Of a stretch of DNA of 64,000 bases, positions 1-8,240 are shown one piece after another. The translations under genes and the position numbers were made by a program. The DNA comes from UBA1479 sp040218445. GTDB lineage: Bacteria; Pseudomonadota; Alphaproteobacteria; Rhodospirillales; Casp-alpha2. Under the pieces are notes generated by a model. The model saw nothing but the letters and a program-made list of their open reading frames with translations. It searched no databases and was not told the origin of the DNA. Location of the stretch: the NCBI GenBank assembly GCA_040218445.1, contig JAVJRK010000010.1:124001-188000 (forward strand). Direction: 5' to 3'. Numbering within the stretch: position 1 is the first letter of the stretch; every line of letters begins with the position of its first letter.

Positions 1-562
1 CACGGGGCAACTGTTCTGGGGCTCGGACGTCAAGCGCCTGGAAATCGGCATTCCCGACAAGCCCTTTGACCTGGGCCCGATCCTGCTTAACACCTTTGAT
101 GTGACCGCCGCGTTCATCGGTGCGGCATTGGTCATCGCACTGGCGGTTTTCTTCCAGAAAACGCCTATGGGCCGCGCCTTGCGCGCCGTCGCCGACGATC
201 ATCAGGCAGCGCTTAGCGTCGGCATCCCGCTGAAAACCATCTGGGTCGCCGTCTGGACCATCGCCGGGATTGTGGCTCTGGTCGCGGGCATCGTCTGGGG
301 GGCCAAGTCGGGGGTTCAGTTCTCGCTCTCGCTGATCGCCTTGAAGGCCCTGCCGGTGCTGATTTTGGGCGGGTTCACGTCCGTGCCCGGTGCCATCGTC
401 GGCGGCCTGATCATCGGCGTCGGCGAAAAGGTGGCCGAGGGCTTCTGGGGCCCGGCCTTCGGCGGTGCCATCGAAAACTGGTTTGCCTACATGCTGGCAC
501 TTGCGTTCCTGGTGTTCAGGCCGCAGGGGCTGTTCGGCGAAAAGATCATCGAGAGGGTCTGA
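1..562 (+). CDS. livH: Branched-chain amino acid ABC transporter permease, LivH family (5' end outside window)
   Basis: The frame is open from base 2, so the N-terminus lies outside the window. The visible C-terminal part is strongly hydrophobic and contains the EAA-like loop of LivH permeases (GRALRAVADDHQAALSVGI), followed by transmembrane segments and the GGFTSVPGAIVGGLIIGVGE stretch typical of the family. It would form one of the two inner-membrane permease subunits of a HAAT-type importer. The stop lies 4 nt before livM, so the two are co-translated. The substrate is not readable from the sequence; the PaaK-like ligase downstream suggests an aromatic or branched acid rather than simply leucine. 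Confidence 0.9.
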   Translation, partial: TGQLFWGSDVKRLEIGIPDKPFDLGPILLNTFDVTAAFIGAALVIALAVFFQKTPMGRALRAVADDHQAALSVGIPLKTIWVAVWTIAGIVALVAGIVWGAKSGVQFSLSLIALKALPVLILGGFTSVPGAIVGGLIIGVGEKVAEGFWGPAFGGAIENWFAYMLALAFLVFRPQGLFGEKIIERV

Positions 563-566
563 CGAA

Positions 567-1643
567 ATGTTCTACCGCGAAGCCGGACAATTCAAGACCA
601 CCTACCGGGGCGACCAGGCCGTCTTTCCCATTTTCCAGGACAAGATCGCCGTCTTCGCCCTGATCATCGTCGCCTACATGGTGCCGCTGGTCGCCAATGA
701 ATACTGGCTGCAGGCGATTTTCATCCAGTTCCTGGTGTTCGCCCTGATGGCGATCGGCCTGAACCTGTTGATGGGCTACGCCGGTCAGGTGTCGCTCGGC
801 ACCGGGGCCTTCGCCGCCGTGGGGGCTTATGCCTGTTATAAGCTGACGACCAATATCGAAGGCATGAACGTGATCGTCGCGATCCTGCTGTCGGGCGGCT
901 GTGCGGCCGCCGTGGGCATCGTGTTCGGCCTGCCTTCGCTTCGCATCAAGGGCTTCTATCTGGCCGTCGCGACCTTGGCGGCGCAGTTCTTCATCCTGTG
1001 GCTGTTCAACAAGGTCGGCTGGTTCTACAACGACAACCCGTCGGGCACGATCACCGCCCCGCCGCGCGAATTCATGGGCTTTTTAATCACCGGGCCCAGA
1101 GCCACGCCCGAAGCACGATATTGGGTCTGCCTGACCTTCCTTGTGGCCTTTGCCTGGTTCGCCAAGAACTTGGTGCGCGGGCATATCGGCCGGTCATGGA
1201 TGGCGATCCGCGACATGGACATCGCCGCCGAAATCATCGGCATCCGCCCGCTGCAGACCAAGCTGATGGCCTTCGCCATTTCGTCGTTCTATTGCGGCGT
1301 GGCCGGGGCCTTGATGATCTTCTGCTGGCTGGGGTCGGCCGAAACGGAAGCCTTTGATCTGTTCAACGTCTCCTTCCGCGTGTTGTTCATGATCATCATC
1401 GGCGGCCTGGGATCGATCGGCGGATCGATCCTGGGGGCAGCCTTCATCATCCTGGTGCCGATCTTCCTGACCAATTTCCCGCCCATGATTGGGTTGGACA
1501 TTTCGACCGCTCTGCAAAAGCATCTGGAAGAAATCATCTTCGGCGTGATGATCGTCGTGTTCCTGATCGTCGAACCGGAAGGGTTCGCCCGTCTGTGGCA
1601 GATCCTGCGCGAGAAACTGAGGAAATGGCCGTTCCCTTATTGA
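567..1643 (+). CDS. livM: Branched-chain amino acid ABC transporter permease, LivM family
   Basis: A 358-residue hydrophobic protein with about nine or ten membrane segments. It carries the LivM hallmarks NLLMGYAGQVSLGTGAFAAVGAY near the N-terminus, SLRIKGFYLAVATLAAQFF in the middle, the cytoplasmic loop GRSWMAIRDMDIAAEIIGI that contacts the ATPases, and GGLGSIGGSILGAAFI near the C-terminus. The longer frame starting at 465 is rejected because it overlaps livH and adds non-homologous residues; the ATG at 567, 4 nt after the livH stop, fits the family start. It is the second permease subunit, partner of LivH. Confidence 0.92.
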   Translation: MFYREAGQFKTTYRGDQAVFPIFQDKIAVFALIIVAYMVPLVANEYWLQAIFIQFLVFALMAIGLNLLMGYAGQVSLGTGAFAAVGAYACYKLTTNIEGMNVIVAILLSGGCAAAVGIVFGLPSLRIKGFYLAVATLAAQFFILWLFNKVGWFYNDNPSGTITAPPREFMGFLITGPRATPEARYWVCLTFLVAFAWFAKNLVRGHIGRSWMAIRDMDIAAEIIGIRPLQTKLMAFAISSFYCGVAGALMIFCWLGSAETEAFDLFNVSFRVLFMIIIGGLGSIGGSILGAAFIILVPIFLTNFPPMIGLDISTALQKHLEEIIFGVMIVVFLIVEPEGFARLWQILREKLRKWPFPY

Positions 1644-1847
1644 CGGCCCGCGTACAGGCCGCGCCCGCATGGGCCGCGTTGAAAATTTGAATGCCGCGGC
1701 GCCCGGCGCTGCCAAAACCAATAATAAGCACGTTGGAAACCGGGTTATGTGCGTTGGTGCTTATATACCGCCGTGCTACGATCCGAAGCGTAACCAAAAG
1801 GAAGAAGCCCCAAAAAAACGGGGCATCCGTGACTGGGAGAAATAGCC
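1644..1847 (+). promoter_or_regulatory. livM-binding protein gene intergenic region with two inverted repeats
   Basis: This 204-nt gap separates the permeases from the binding protein. It contains an 8-bp inverted repeat, ATAAGCAC at 1724-1731 and GTGCTTAT at 1757-1764, and a short hairpin GCCCC/GGGGC at 1807-1811/1820-1824 with an A-rich loop just before the ribosome binding region. The first could be an operator or an RNA hairpin. The second could protect the downstream mRNA and allow higher expression of the binding protein, as is common in ABC operons. Function is inferred only from position. Confidence 0.35.
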
Positions 1848-3167
1848 ATGAAGTTCCGTAAACTGGTAATGGCCGCGGCGGGTGTCGCGGTCGGCCTCGG
1901 CACTTTCGCCGCGGCCGAAATCGCCAAGGCGGACGAGCAGTTCCTGCCCATGCTCGTGTACCGTACCGGCGCCTATGCACCGTCGGGGATCCCCGTAGCG
2001 AACGGGTTCCGTGACTATTACACCTTGCTCAACAAACGTGACGGCGGCGTCGGTGGCGTCACCCTGACGTTCGAAGAATGCGAAACCCAGTACAAAACCA
2101 ACCTGGGCGTCGAATGCTACGAAAAGCTCAAGGGCAACGGCCCGACGGGCGCCAGCCTGTTCAATCCCTATTCCACGGGCATCACCTATCAGCTGATCCC
2201 GAAGGCCAGTGTCGATAAGATCCCGATCCTGTCCATGGGCTATGGCCGGACCTCGGCCGCCGACGGCCGGGTGTTCGAATGGGTCTTCAACCCGCCCGCC
2301 ACCTATTGGTCGCAGGCATCCGCCGTGATCAAGTACTTCTCGCGCCGGGCCGGCGGTTACGACAAGCTGCAGGGCAAGAAGATCGTCCACCTGCATCACA
2401 ACTCTGCCTACGGCAAGGAAGCCAACCCAACCCTGGAAGTCCTGGCCAAGCGCTACGGCTTCAAGCTGACCCTGATCCCGGTTGACCATCCGGGCCAGGA
2501 ACAGGCCTCGCAATGGCGCCAGATCCGCCGCATCAAACCGGACTTCATCTTCATGTCCGGCTGGGGTGTGATGAACCAGGTCGCCATCAAGGAAGCCTCG
2601 GGCATCCGCTATCCCATGGATCAGTTCGTGGGGAACTGGTGGTCCGGCTCCGATGCGGACGTCATCCCCGCAGGCGACGGCGCCAAGGGCTACCTTTCCA
2701 CCACCTTCCACGGTGCCGGTGCCGGCTTCGATATCCACAAGGAAATCGTCAAGCATGTCTATGGCGGCGACGAAGCGGCGGCCAAGGAAAACAAGGTCGG
2801 TGAAGTGCTCTACAACCGAGCCCTCGTCAATGCCCTGTTCGCCACGGAAGCCATCCGCACGGCCCAGGGCAAGTTCGGCAAGAAATCCCTGACCGGCGAA
2901 CAGGTCCGCTGGGGTCTGGAAAACCTGAACATCACAGCCGACACCTTGGCCCAACGCGGCTTCAAGGACATGGTCAGTCCCATTCAGATCACCTGTGAAG
3001 ACCATGAAACCATGGGGCCGGTGATCATCCAAAAATGGGACGGCGCCAAGTGGTCCTACGCCAGTGACTGGCTGACGCCGATGCGCGACATCGTCCGTCC
3101 GCTGGTCGAAGCCGATGCCGCGGCTTATGCCAAGGAGAACAACATCACGCCCCGGACCTGCAACTAA
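1848..3167 (+). CDS. ABC transporter substrate-binding protein, LivK-like (periplasmic)
   Basis: A 439-residue protein with a clear signal peptide (KLVMAAAGVAVGLGTFAAAEIAKA, cleavage near residue 28-29). The mature part resembles type I periplasmic binding proteins of the branched-chain/amide family: it begins with LPMLVYRTGAYAPSGIPVANG and has the receptor-type fold motifs KKIVHLHHNSAYGKEANPT and PDFIFMSGWGVMNQ. It would capture the solute in the periplasm and deliver it to LivHM. It is longer than classical LivK (about 350 residues) and resembles the subfamily found beside CoA-ligase genes, which fits uptake of an aromatic or organic acid. Confidence 0.88.
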   Translation: MKFRKLVMAAAGVAVGLGTFAAAEIAKADEQFLPMLVYRTGAYAPSGIPVANGFRDYYTLLNKRDGGVGGVTLTFEECETQYKTNLGVECYEKLKGNGPTGASLFNPYSTGITYQLIPKASVDKIPILSMGYGRTSAADGRVFEWVFNPPATYWSQASAVIKYFSRRAGGYDKLQGKKIVHLHHNSAYGKEANPTLEVLAKRYGFKLTLIPVDHPGQEQASQWRQIRRIKPDFIFMSGWGVMNQVAIKEASGIRYPMDQFVGNWWSGSDADVIPAGDGAKGYLSTTFHGAGAGFDIHKEIVKHVYGGDEAAAKENKVGEVLYNRALVNALFATEAIRTAQGKFGKKSLTGEQVRWGLENLNITADTLAQRGFKDMVSPIQITCEDHETMGPVIIQKWDGAKWSYASDWLTPMRDIVRPLVEADAAAYAKENNITPRTCN

Positions 3168-3219
3168 GGCACAGGGTCAACGACAAACCCCAGACTGACA
3201 GCACTTTAAGGACCAGACC

Positions 3220-4071
3220 ATGGAACAAACCGTTCAAAAAACTGACGGGCAGGCCGGACAAGTCACCGGCACGCAATCACCGTTGGTGGTCAACAATATC
3301 GAGGTCATCTACGACCACGTGATCCTGGTGCTGAAGGGGGTATCGCTTGAGGTTCCCGAGGGGGGCATCGTCGCTCTCCTCGGGGCCAACGGCGCCGGCA
3401 AGACGACGACGCTCAAAGCCATTTCCAACCTTCTGGGCGCCGAACGCGGCGAAGTCACCAAGGGCGAAATTCTCTATCGCGGGGAACGGGTCGACAGCCT
3501 GACCCCCAACGAGTTGGTCAAACGCGGCGTCATCCAGGTGATGGAAGGCCGACATTGCTTTGAACATCTGACCGTCGAAGACAACCTGATGACGGGTGCC
3601 TACACCCGCAAGGACGGGGCCGCCGCCGTCGCCGAAAGCCTGGAAAAAGTCTATCACTATTTCCCGCGCCTGAAAGAACGGCGCACGTCTCAGGCGGGTT
3701 ATACCTCGGGCGGTGAACAACAGATGACCGCCATCGGCCGGGCACTCATGGCCAACCCGAACACCATTCTTCTGGACGAGCCCTCCATGGGCCTGGCGCC
3801 GCAGCTGGTCGAAGAAATCTTCGAGATCGTGAAGAGCCTCAACGAAAACGAAGGTGTGTCGATCCTGCTGGCAGAACAGAACACCATGGTCGCGCTGAAA
3901 TACGCCGATTACGGCTATATCCTGGAAAACGGCCGCGTCGTCATGGACGGCGATGCGGCGGGCCTGCGCGAAAACCCGGATGTGAAGGAATTCTATCTGG
4001 GTCTGGCGGGCGAGGGCCGCAAAAGCTTCCGCGACGTTAAGCATTACCGCCGCCGCAAGCGCTGGCTGTAG
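3220..4071 (+). CDS. livF: ABC transporter ATP-binding protein, LivF family
   Basis: A 283-residue ABC ATPase. Walker A is GANGAGKTT at about residues 55-63, the signature is TSGGEQQ at about 162-168, and Walker B is TILLDEP at about 182-188, followed by the LivF-typical SMGLAPQLVEEIF. It is longer than usual LivF (about 235 residues) because of an N-terminal extension of about 20 residues and a basic C-terminal tail (SFRDVKHYRRRKRWL). It lies 52 nt after the binding protein in the same operon. The companion ATPase LivG is not in the window and may lie upstream of base 1. Confidence 0.92.
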   Translation: MEQTVQKTDGQAGQVTGTQSPLVVNNIEVIYDHVILVLKGVSLEVPEGGIVALLGANGAGKTTTLKAISNLLGAERGEVTKGEILYRGERVDSLTPNELVKRGVIQVMEGRHCFEHLTVEDNLMTGAYTRKDGAAAVAESLEKVYHYFPRLKERRTSQAGYTSGGEQQMTAIGRALMANPNTILLDEPSMGLAPQLVEEIFEIVKSLNENEGVSILLAEQNTMVALKYADYGYILENGRVVMDGDAAGLRENPDVKEFYLGLAGEGRKSFRDVKHYRRRKRWL

Positions 4072-4090
4072 CTGCAAATCCTGATCCCGC

Positions 4091-4120
4091 GAACCCATGG
4101 CTTTGTCGAGCCTTGGGTTC
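4091..4120 (+). other. Intercistronic hairpin between livF and the CoA-ligase gene
   Basis: GAACCCA (4091-4097) and GGCT (4099-4102) pair with AGCC (4109-4112) and TGGGTTC (4114-4120), giving 11 bp with a single T/T mismatch and a 6-nt loop. There is no T-run after it, so an intrinsic terminator is unlikely. An RNA-processing or stability element between livF and the ligase is the simplest reading. Confidence 0.4.
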
Positions 4121-4166
4121 ACAAGGACTAAAGACACCGCCTTTGCACAAGATGACATGAGGCTTT

Positions 4167-5414
4167 ATGTCCGACCGCCCTTACTTCGATAAACTCGAAA
4201 CCCGGCCGCCGGAAGACCGCGAGGCCACCCTGTTCGCGCAATTGAGTGCACAGGTTTCCCATGCCAAGCTTCACGCACCCTATTTCAGCGCGTTGTTCGA
4301 AGACCTGCATCCGGGCGATGTAAGCGACCGCGCAGCCCTTGCCAAACTGCCGGTCACGCGCAAATCGGACCTGGTCGATATTCAGAAACCGGGTCAGCCG
4401 CTCGGCGGCATGAATGCGGGGGCCCTGGGCACCCTGCGCCGTATCTATCAAAGCCCGGGGCCGACCTATGATGCCGAGGGGCATGGCGAGAACTGGTGGC
4501 GCATGGCGCGGGGGTTATACGCCGCCGGCATGCGCAAGGGCGACATCGTCCACAACACGTTTTCCTATCACCTGACCCCGGCGGGGCTGATGGTCGATGC
4601 CGGCGCACAAGCCATCGGCTGCGCCGTGGTGCCGGCAGGCGTGGGCAATACGGACCTGCAGGTCCGCGCCATTGCCGACATCCGGCCCCAAGCCTATTGC
4701 GGCACACCGTCGTTCCTGAAAATCATTCTGGAAAAGGCGGTGGAACTGGACATGGATGTCGCGTCCCTGTCGAAGGCCGCCGTCGGCGGTGAACCATTCC
4801 TGCCCGACCAGCGCGCTGCCTTCGAAGCCGCGGGGATCGCCGCGTATAACATCTATGCCTCGGCCGATATCGGCCTGATCGCTTATGAAAGCCCTGCCCG
4901 CGAAGGCCTGATCCTTGAAGAAGGCCTGATTCTGGAAATCGTCACCCCCGGCACTGGCGATCCGGTTGAACCGGGCCAGGTCGGCGAGGTCGTCCTGACC
5001 ATGCCGTTCAACACCGACTACCCCCTGATCCGCTTTGCCACCGGCGACATGTCGGCGGTGATGACGGGGGCCAGCCCCTGTGGGCGCACCAACACCCGCA
5101 TCAAGGGCTGGATGGGCCGGGCCGATCAGGCAGCCAAGGTCAAGGGTATGTTCATCCACCCGCGCCAGATCGCCGACATCGTGGCACGCCACCCGGAAAT
5201 CGGGCGCGCGCGCATGGTCATCACCCGCGACGGCGGCCAGGACGTAATGACGTTGATGTGCGAGGCCGAAGGCACGCCGGACGGCCTCGCCGAGGCGGTG
5301 GCGGAAACCATCCACGCAGTCTGCAAACTGCGCGGCACGGCGGAACTGACCGCCCCCGGCAGCCTGCCCAACGACGGCAAGGTGGTCGAGGACCGGCGGG
5401 AGGCGGCAGGTTAA
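4167..5414 (+). CDS. PaaK-like phenylacetate/aryl-CoA ligase (AMP-forming)
   Basis: A 415-residue protein of the phenylacetate-CoA ligase branch of the adenylate-forming superfamily. It keeps the family plan: an N-terminal LPVTRKSDL region, a glycine/serine nucleotide loop (RRIYQSPGPTYDAEG, atypical because PaaK usually has a TSGTTG-like loop), the adenine-binding region AYNIYASADIGLIAYE, the ribose-binding FATGDMS, and a C-terminal subdomain beginning GRADQAAKVKGMFIHP. It would activate an imported carboxylic acid to its CoA thioester. Position directly after the liv genes supports coupled uptake and activation. The substrate is unknown. Confidence 0.8.
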   Translation: MSDRPYFDKLETRPPEDREATLFAQLSAQVSHAKLHAPYFSALFEDLHPGDVSDRAALAKLPVTRKSDLVDIQKPGQPLGGMNAGALGTLRRIYQSPGPTYDAEGHGENWWRMARGLYAAGMRKGDIVHNTFSYHLTPAGLMVDAGAQAIGCAVVPAGVGNTDLQVRAIADIRPQAYCGTPSFLKIILEKAVELDMDVASLSKAAVGGEPFLPDQRAAFEAAGIAAYNIYASADIGLIAYESPAREGLILEEGLILEIVTPGTGDPVEPGQVGEVVLTMPFNTDYPLIRFATGDMSAVMTGASPCGRTNTRIKGWMGRADQAAKVKGMFIHPRQIADIVARHPEIGRARMVITRDGGQDVMTLMCEAEGTPDGLAEAVAETIHAVCKLRGTAELTAPGSLPNDGKVVEDRREAAG

Positions 5415-5546
5415 AAGCGGGGGGGCGTCCGCTTCTAGCCAGAAGCGGACGACGGCAGAGGCAAATTTCACTCTAATTCTTTGTCGAAAGCATCGCGCGA
5501 TCCGCGATAATCTGTGCGCAATTTAGTTGCGGGGGGAGTAGGTTCG

Positions 5547-6275
5547 GTGTGGCCCGAGGATTGGTATTTACGATACGCGATCTTGTTCATCGGAACGTTC
5601 GCCGTCTATTGGGCTCCGGCATATTTGTTGGATCGATATTTAGGTTTAACAGAAGCTCCTATATCGCGACGTTTAAGTTTCGTCCTTCCCGTTTGCCAAA
5701 GCTTCACGGTAGTTGCCATTTTTGGGTGGTTTTGGCCGCCACCATTTGCCGACACACGGCAGATTGAGATTTTGTGGCACCTTGGCCACACGTTCACAGG
5801 CCTTTTTGTGGGTTTGAGTGAATGCCGCCGAATTCTGATTGAAATTATAGATCGGGCTGATTCGAGAATAACTTTTAGGGTCATCCCCCGGACTTCGGTG
5901 GGAAGAGTAGCTTGGTTCCTTTTGCCCCCAATTAGCCTGGTTCTTTTTCTCTGGCTGGTCGGGTTTTACGTTTTCTATGGTGGGCCGGCTCCCTCAAGGC
6001 AAGATTCGGCTTCCAAACTAGCCAGCTTATTAACTGGCAAAAATGATACTGAAGTACTGCCTGATAGCCCCCTTGATCTCCCCCTGTTTATACCCTTTTC
6101 CATGGGGGTTCGATGGCTCGGCCTGCCTTATGTGCTGTTCGTCTTTCTCATCGCAGCAATCGGTATTTTGTATTTTTCAAATATAAACTGGCAAAGAACT
6201 GACCTTACAAACAGCATTACCTTCCTAGTGTTATTCTTGTTTATTATTTTTATTGGTTTTTTTTGCTATTTATAG
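5547..6275 (+). CDS. Hypothetical multi-pass membrane protein (probable 5' part of a frameshifted gene)
   Basis: I do not recognise a named family. The frame has about six hydrophobic segments (WYLRYAILFIGTFAVYWAPAYLL first, FLVLFLFIIFIGFF last). The GTG at 5547 is preferred to the GTG at 5514 because a GGGGGGAG tract at 5531-5538 sits at a suitable distance. The DNA is visibly richer in A/T and in codons such as ATA and TTA than its neighbours, suggesting horizontal acquisition. The frame ends at 6275 just past a run of eight T (6257-6264), and the next frame continues with a PH-like domain. Removing one T would join them into one 336-residue protein. Confidence 0.55.
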   Translation: MWPEDWYLRYAILFIGTFAVYWAPAYLLDRYLGLTEAPISRRLSFVLPVCQSFTVVAIFGWFWPPPFADTRQIEILWHLGHTFTGLFVGLSECRRILIEIIDRADSRITFRVIPRTSVGRVAWFLLPPISLVLFLWLVGFYVFYGGPAPSRQDSASKLASLLTGKNDTEVLPDSPLDLPLFIPFSMGVRWLGLPYVLFVFLIAAIGILYFSNINWQRTDLTNSITFLVLFLFIIFIGFFCYL

Positions 6276-6276
6276 C

Positions 6277-6558
6277 ATGTATTTCGGCGGGCTAATGGTC
6301 ACATCTGACGGGATTTGCTTGCGTCCCAATTTGCAGATATTCCGCTTTCGGTACCGTTGGGACGAAATTCGCCGATTTTCTGTAAGTCCCGATATTGGTC
6401 GATTGTCAGTCATCTTACATCGTGAACTGCGCTGGCCTGTTCACGGTGTTGATCGACATAGATTAGACATTAGGCACCCACTGGAGGGAAACCTGGGAGA
6501 ATTGGTCTCTCAATTAAATGCAGAATTGAAACGACGGTGTGGCCCGCAAGATGACTGA
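6277..6558 (+). CDS. PH-like domain ORF (probable 3' part of the frameshifted membrane protein)
   Basis: A small frame whose sequence GGLMVTSDGICLRP followed by FRYRWDEIRRFSVS resembles bacterial PH-like domains that normally follow two transmembrane helices in one polypeptide. It can start at ATG 6277, one base after the TAG that ends the preceding frame, which would allow translational coupling as a separate protein. The frame is also open further upstream (TTG at 6253) through the T8 run, so a one-base slip there would fuse it to the preceding membrane protein. I favour the fusion. Function is unknown. Confidence 0.45.
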   Translation: MYFGGLMVTSDGICLRPNLQIFRFRYRWDEIRRFSVSPDIGRLSVILHRELRWPVHGVDRHRLDIRHPLEGNLGELVSQLNAELKRRCGPQDD

Positions 6559-6595
6559 TGTATTTGTCGGCTCTGGGTCAAAAACTGCCCCCATT

Positions 6596-7261
6596 TCACT
6601 TCGCGCCGAACCTTTCCACCAGCGCCTGCCAGTCCGGCGGGTCGATCAGACCGATGCGGATGAAGCCGATGGGGTTGTCCGGCGCGGCGCGGTAGACGCC
6701 GGCCCCGGCCTCGCCCGCGTAATCGCCCGTGGTGGCCCGCATCAGGTTGCCGTGGCCGACGATGATGCGGTTGGTGCCGGGCGGCACGGGCCGGGTGAAA
6801 TGCTTGCGGGCGTTTTTCACGGCAGCGTCGAGACCGCCGACGAAATCCTGTGACCGCAGGTTCATGATCCCGGTCGTGGTCTGCACGGGTCCCATGTCGA
6901 ACAAACGGGCCGTTTCGGCAGACCGGCAATATTCCGAAGAAACGATTTCGCCCGCGGGAATTTTAAGCCCGCGCATGGCATTGCCGATGATGCGGGCGAT
7001 GTCGCGGCCTTTGTCGGACAGCTGGCGCATCTCCGCTCCGTCGCAACTTTTCCAATCGCCGGCCTTCGCGACATTGTCGTCCTGGGTCCAGTCCGTCGCC
7101 GAATGGCGGAAATAAATCACCAGCCCCCCGGCGCGCAGGTCCTCGATCAAGGCCTTATCCGCATCCGCCGCCCCGACCGATACCGCCGGCTGAAGAATCA
7201 GCAGGCATCCGATCAGCACAACGGCCCAATTCACGGCCCGAAATCGTCCAAACCACACCAT
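6596..7261 (-). CDS. Exported histidine phosphatase family protein
   Basis: A 221-residue protein with a signal peptide (WAVVLIGCLLILQPAVSVGA) and the phosphoglycerate-mutase/SixA-like active site: R-H in YFRHSATDW at about residues 50-58, the second conserved region SSEYCRSAETAR at about 108-119, and the distal histidine in VGHGN at about 168-172. It should dephosphorylate a small molecule or protein in the periplasm; the substrate is not predictable. The ATG at 7261 is chosen because the signal peptide follows it. An AGGAGGG tract is better spaced for an in-frame TTG at 7270, which would add only three residues. The long upstream extension of this frame is not part of the gene. Confidence 0.85.
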   Translation of the reverse strand: MVWFGRFRAVNWAVVLIGCLLILQPAVSVGAADADKALIEDLRAGGLVIYFRHSATDWTQDDNVAKAGDWKSCDGAEMRQLSDKGRDIARIIGNAMRGLKIPAGEIVSSEYCRSAETARLFDMGPVQTTTGIMNLRSQDFVGGLDAAVKNARKHFTRPVPPGTNRIIVGHGNLMRATTGDYAGEAGAGVYRAAPDNPIGFIRIGLIDPPDWQALVERFGAK

Positions 7262-7384
7262 GGCCAACAGGATATCCCTCCTGGGAAGCATGGAAAAGGC
7301 TGGAATCTCAAACCTTTCGGCCCTGCCCGAAAGAATCACATTCGGGTCATAATCTCGCCCTAATCCGCTGGCTATATAGGGACC

Positions 7385-7486
7385 ATAGACCTCCTCGTCT
7401 ATTAACCAGAGACCCCCCTCTCTGGTCCCCTTAATCGGCAACCAGCCGAACTCAAGCCGGGCTCTCCCCAGAGCCCGGCTTTTTTT
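7385..7486 (+). ncRNA. Probable trans-acting small RNA: three hairpins with C-rich six-base loops, ending in a terminator
   Basis: Three perfect consecutive hairpins occur in a gap without a plausible ORF. Hairpin 1 is ATAGAC/GTCTAT (7385-7390/7397-7402) with loop CTCCTC. Hairpin 2 is an 8-bp stem, ACCAGAGA/TCTCTGGT (7405-7412/7419-7426), with loop CCCCCC. Hairpin 3 is a 10-bp stem (7455-7464/7471-7480) with loop TCCCCA, followed by seven T (7480-7486), a textbook intrinsic terminator for the plus strand. No plus-strand gene upstream needs this terminator. CUCCUC is an anti-Shine-Dalgarno sequence. The layout resembles alphaproteobacterial small RNAs with CCUCC loop motifs (alpha-r14/cuckoo type); membership is an inference. 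The transcript start may lie near 7360, after CATAAT at 7348-7353. Confidence 0.6.
7455..7486 (+). terminator. Intrinsic terminator of the small RNA
   Basis: A 10-bp GC-rich stem (AGCCGGGCTC with GAGCCCGGCT) with a 6-nt loop TCCCCA and a run of seven T. It ends the putative small RNA and also separates it from the ccm operon about 100 nt downstream. Confidence 0.8.
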
Positions 7487-7583
7487 ATCCACCCTTAAAG
7501 CCATAAGCCCCTGTATTCGCGATGCTTTTCGGGTTATCAATTCGGAAGCCCCCGCGTTTCGACGAAAAAGGATCCGTGCCGCC

Positions 7584-8240
7584 GTGGACCGATTTGAAGG
7601 CACATCGCTGAATTGCCTGCGCAGCACCCGGGCTGTGTTTCGCGGTCTGGATTTCACGCTGCAGGCGGGCGGGGCCCTTGTTCTGATCGGCCCCAACGGA
7701 TCGGGAAAATCCTCGCTTCTGCGCCTTATGTCGGGGCTGCTGCCCCAGGCGGCGGGCCGCCTTGCGTGGAACGGCACGGATATCGCGGAAGATTCCGACG
7801 CCCACCGCGGGCGCCTGCGCTATCTGGGCCACCTGGATGCCGTGAAACCGGCCCTGACGGCGTCGGAAAACCTTGTCTTCTGGGCCGGGCTGATGGGCAG
7901 CGATCCCGGTACGGCGGTCGCCCCCGCGCTGGACGCTCTCGGCATCGGCCATTTGGCGGATATTCCGGCGCGCTTCCTTTCCGCCGGGCAGAAACGGCGC
8001 CTCAACCTGTCCCGTCTCGCCTTGATGCCGGCGGCCCTTTGGCTGCTGGATGAACCGGCGACGGCACTGGATGCCGAAACCACCGGGCGGCTCTGCGACC
8101 TGATCCAGCGCCACCGCGACCAGGGCGGCATGGCCGTGATCTCGACCCATTCGGATTTGGGGCTTTCCGGTGCGGAGACCTTGGATCTTGCGCAATTCGC
8201 CGCGCGCGGGAGCGAATTGGACGAGGACACGGCCGCATGA
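7584..8240 (+). CDS. ccmA: Heme exporter ATP-binding protein CcmA
   Basis: A 218-residue ABC ATPase. Walker A is GPNGSGKSS at about residues 36-44, the signature LSAGQKRRL is at about 132-140, and Walker B LWLLDEP at about 152-158 is followed by ATALD. With CcmB, CcmC and CcmD it forms the CcmABCD complex that uses ATP to release heme-loaded CcmE in the periplasm. The GTG at 7584 is used as start. The stop overlaps ccmB by ATGA, as expected for obligate partners, and it opens the nine-gene ccm operon. Confidence 0.93.
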   Translation: MDRFEGTSLNCLRSTRAVFRGLDFTLQAGGALVLIGPNGSGKSSLLRLMSGLLPQAAGRLAWNGTDIAEDSDAHRGRLRYLGHLDAVKPALTASENLVFWAGLMGSDPGTAVAPALDALGIGHLADIPARFLSAGQKRRLNLSRLALMPAALWLLDEPATALDAETTGRLCDLIQRHRDQGGMAVISTHSDLGLSGAETLDLAQFAARGSELDEDTAA

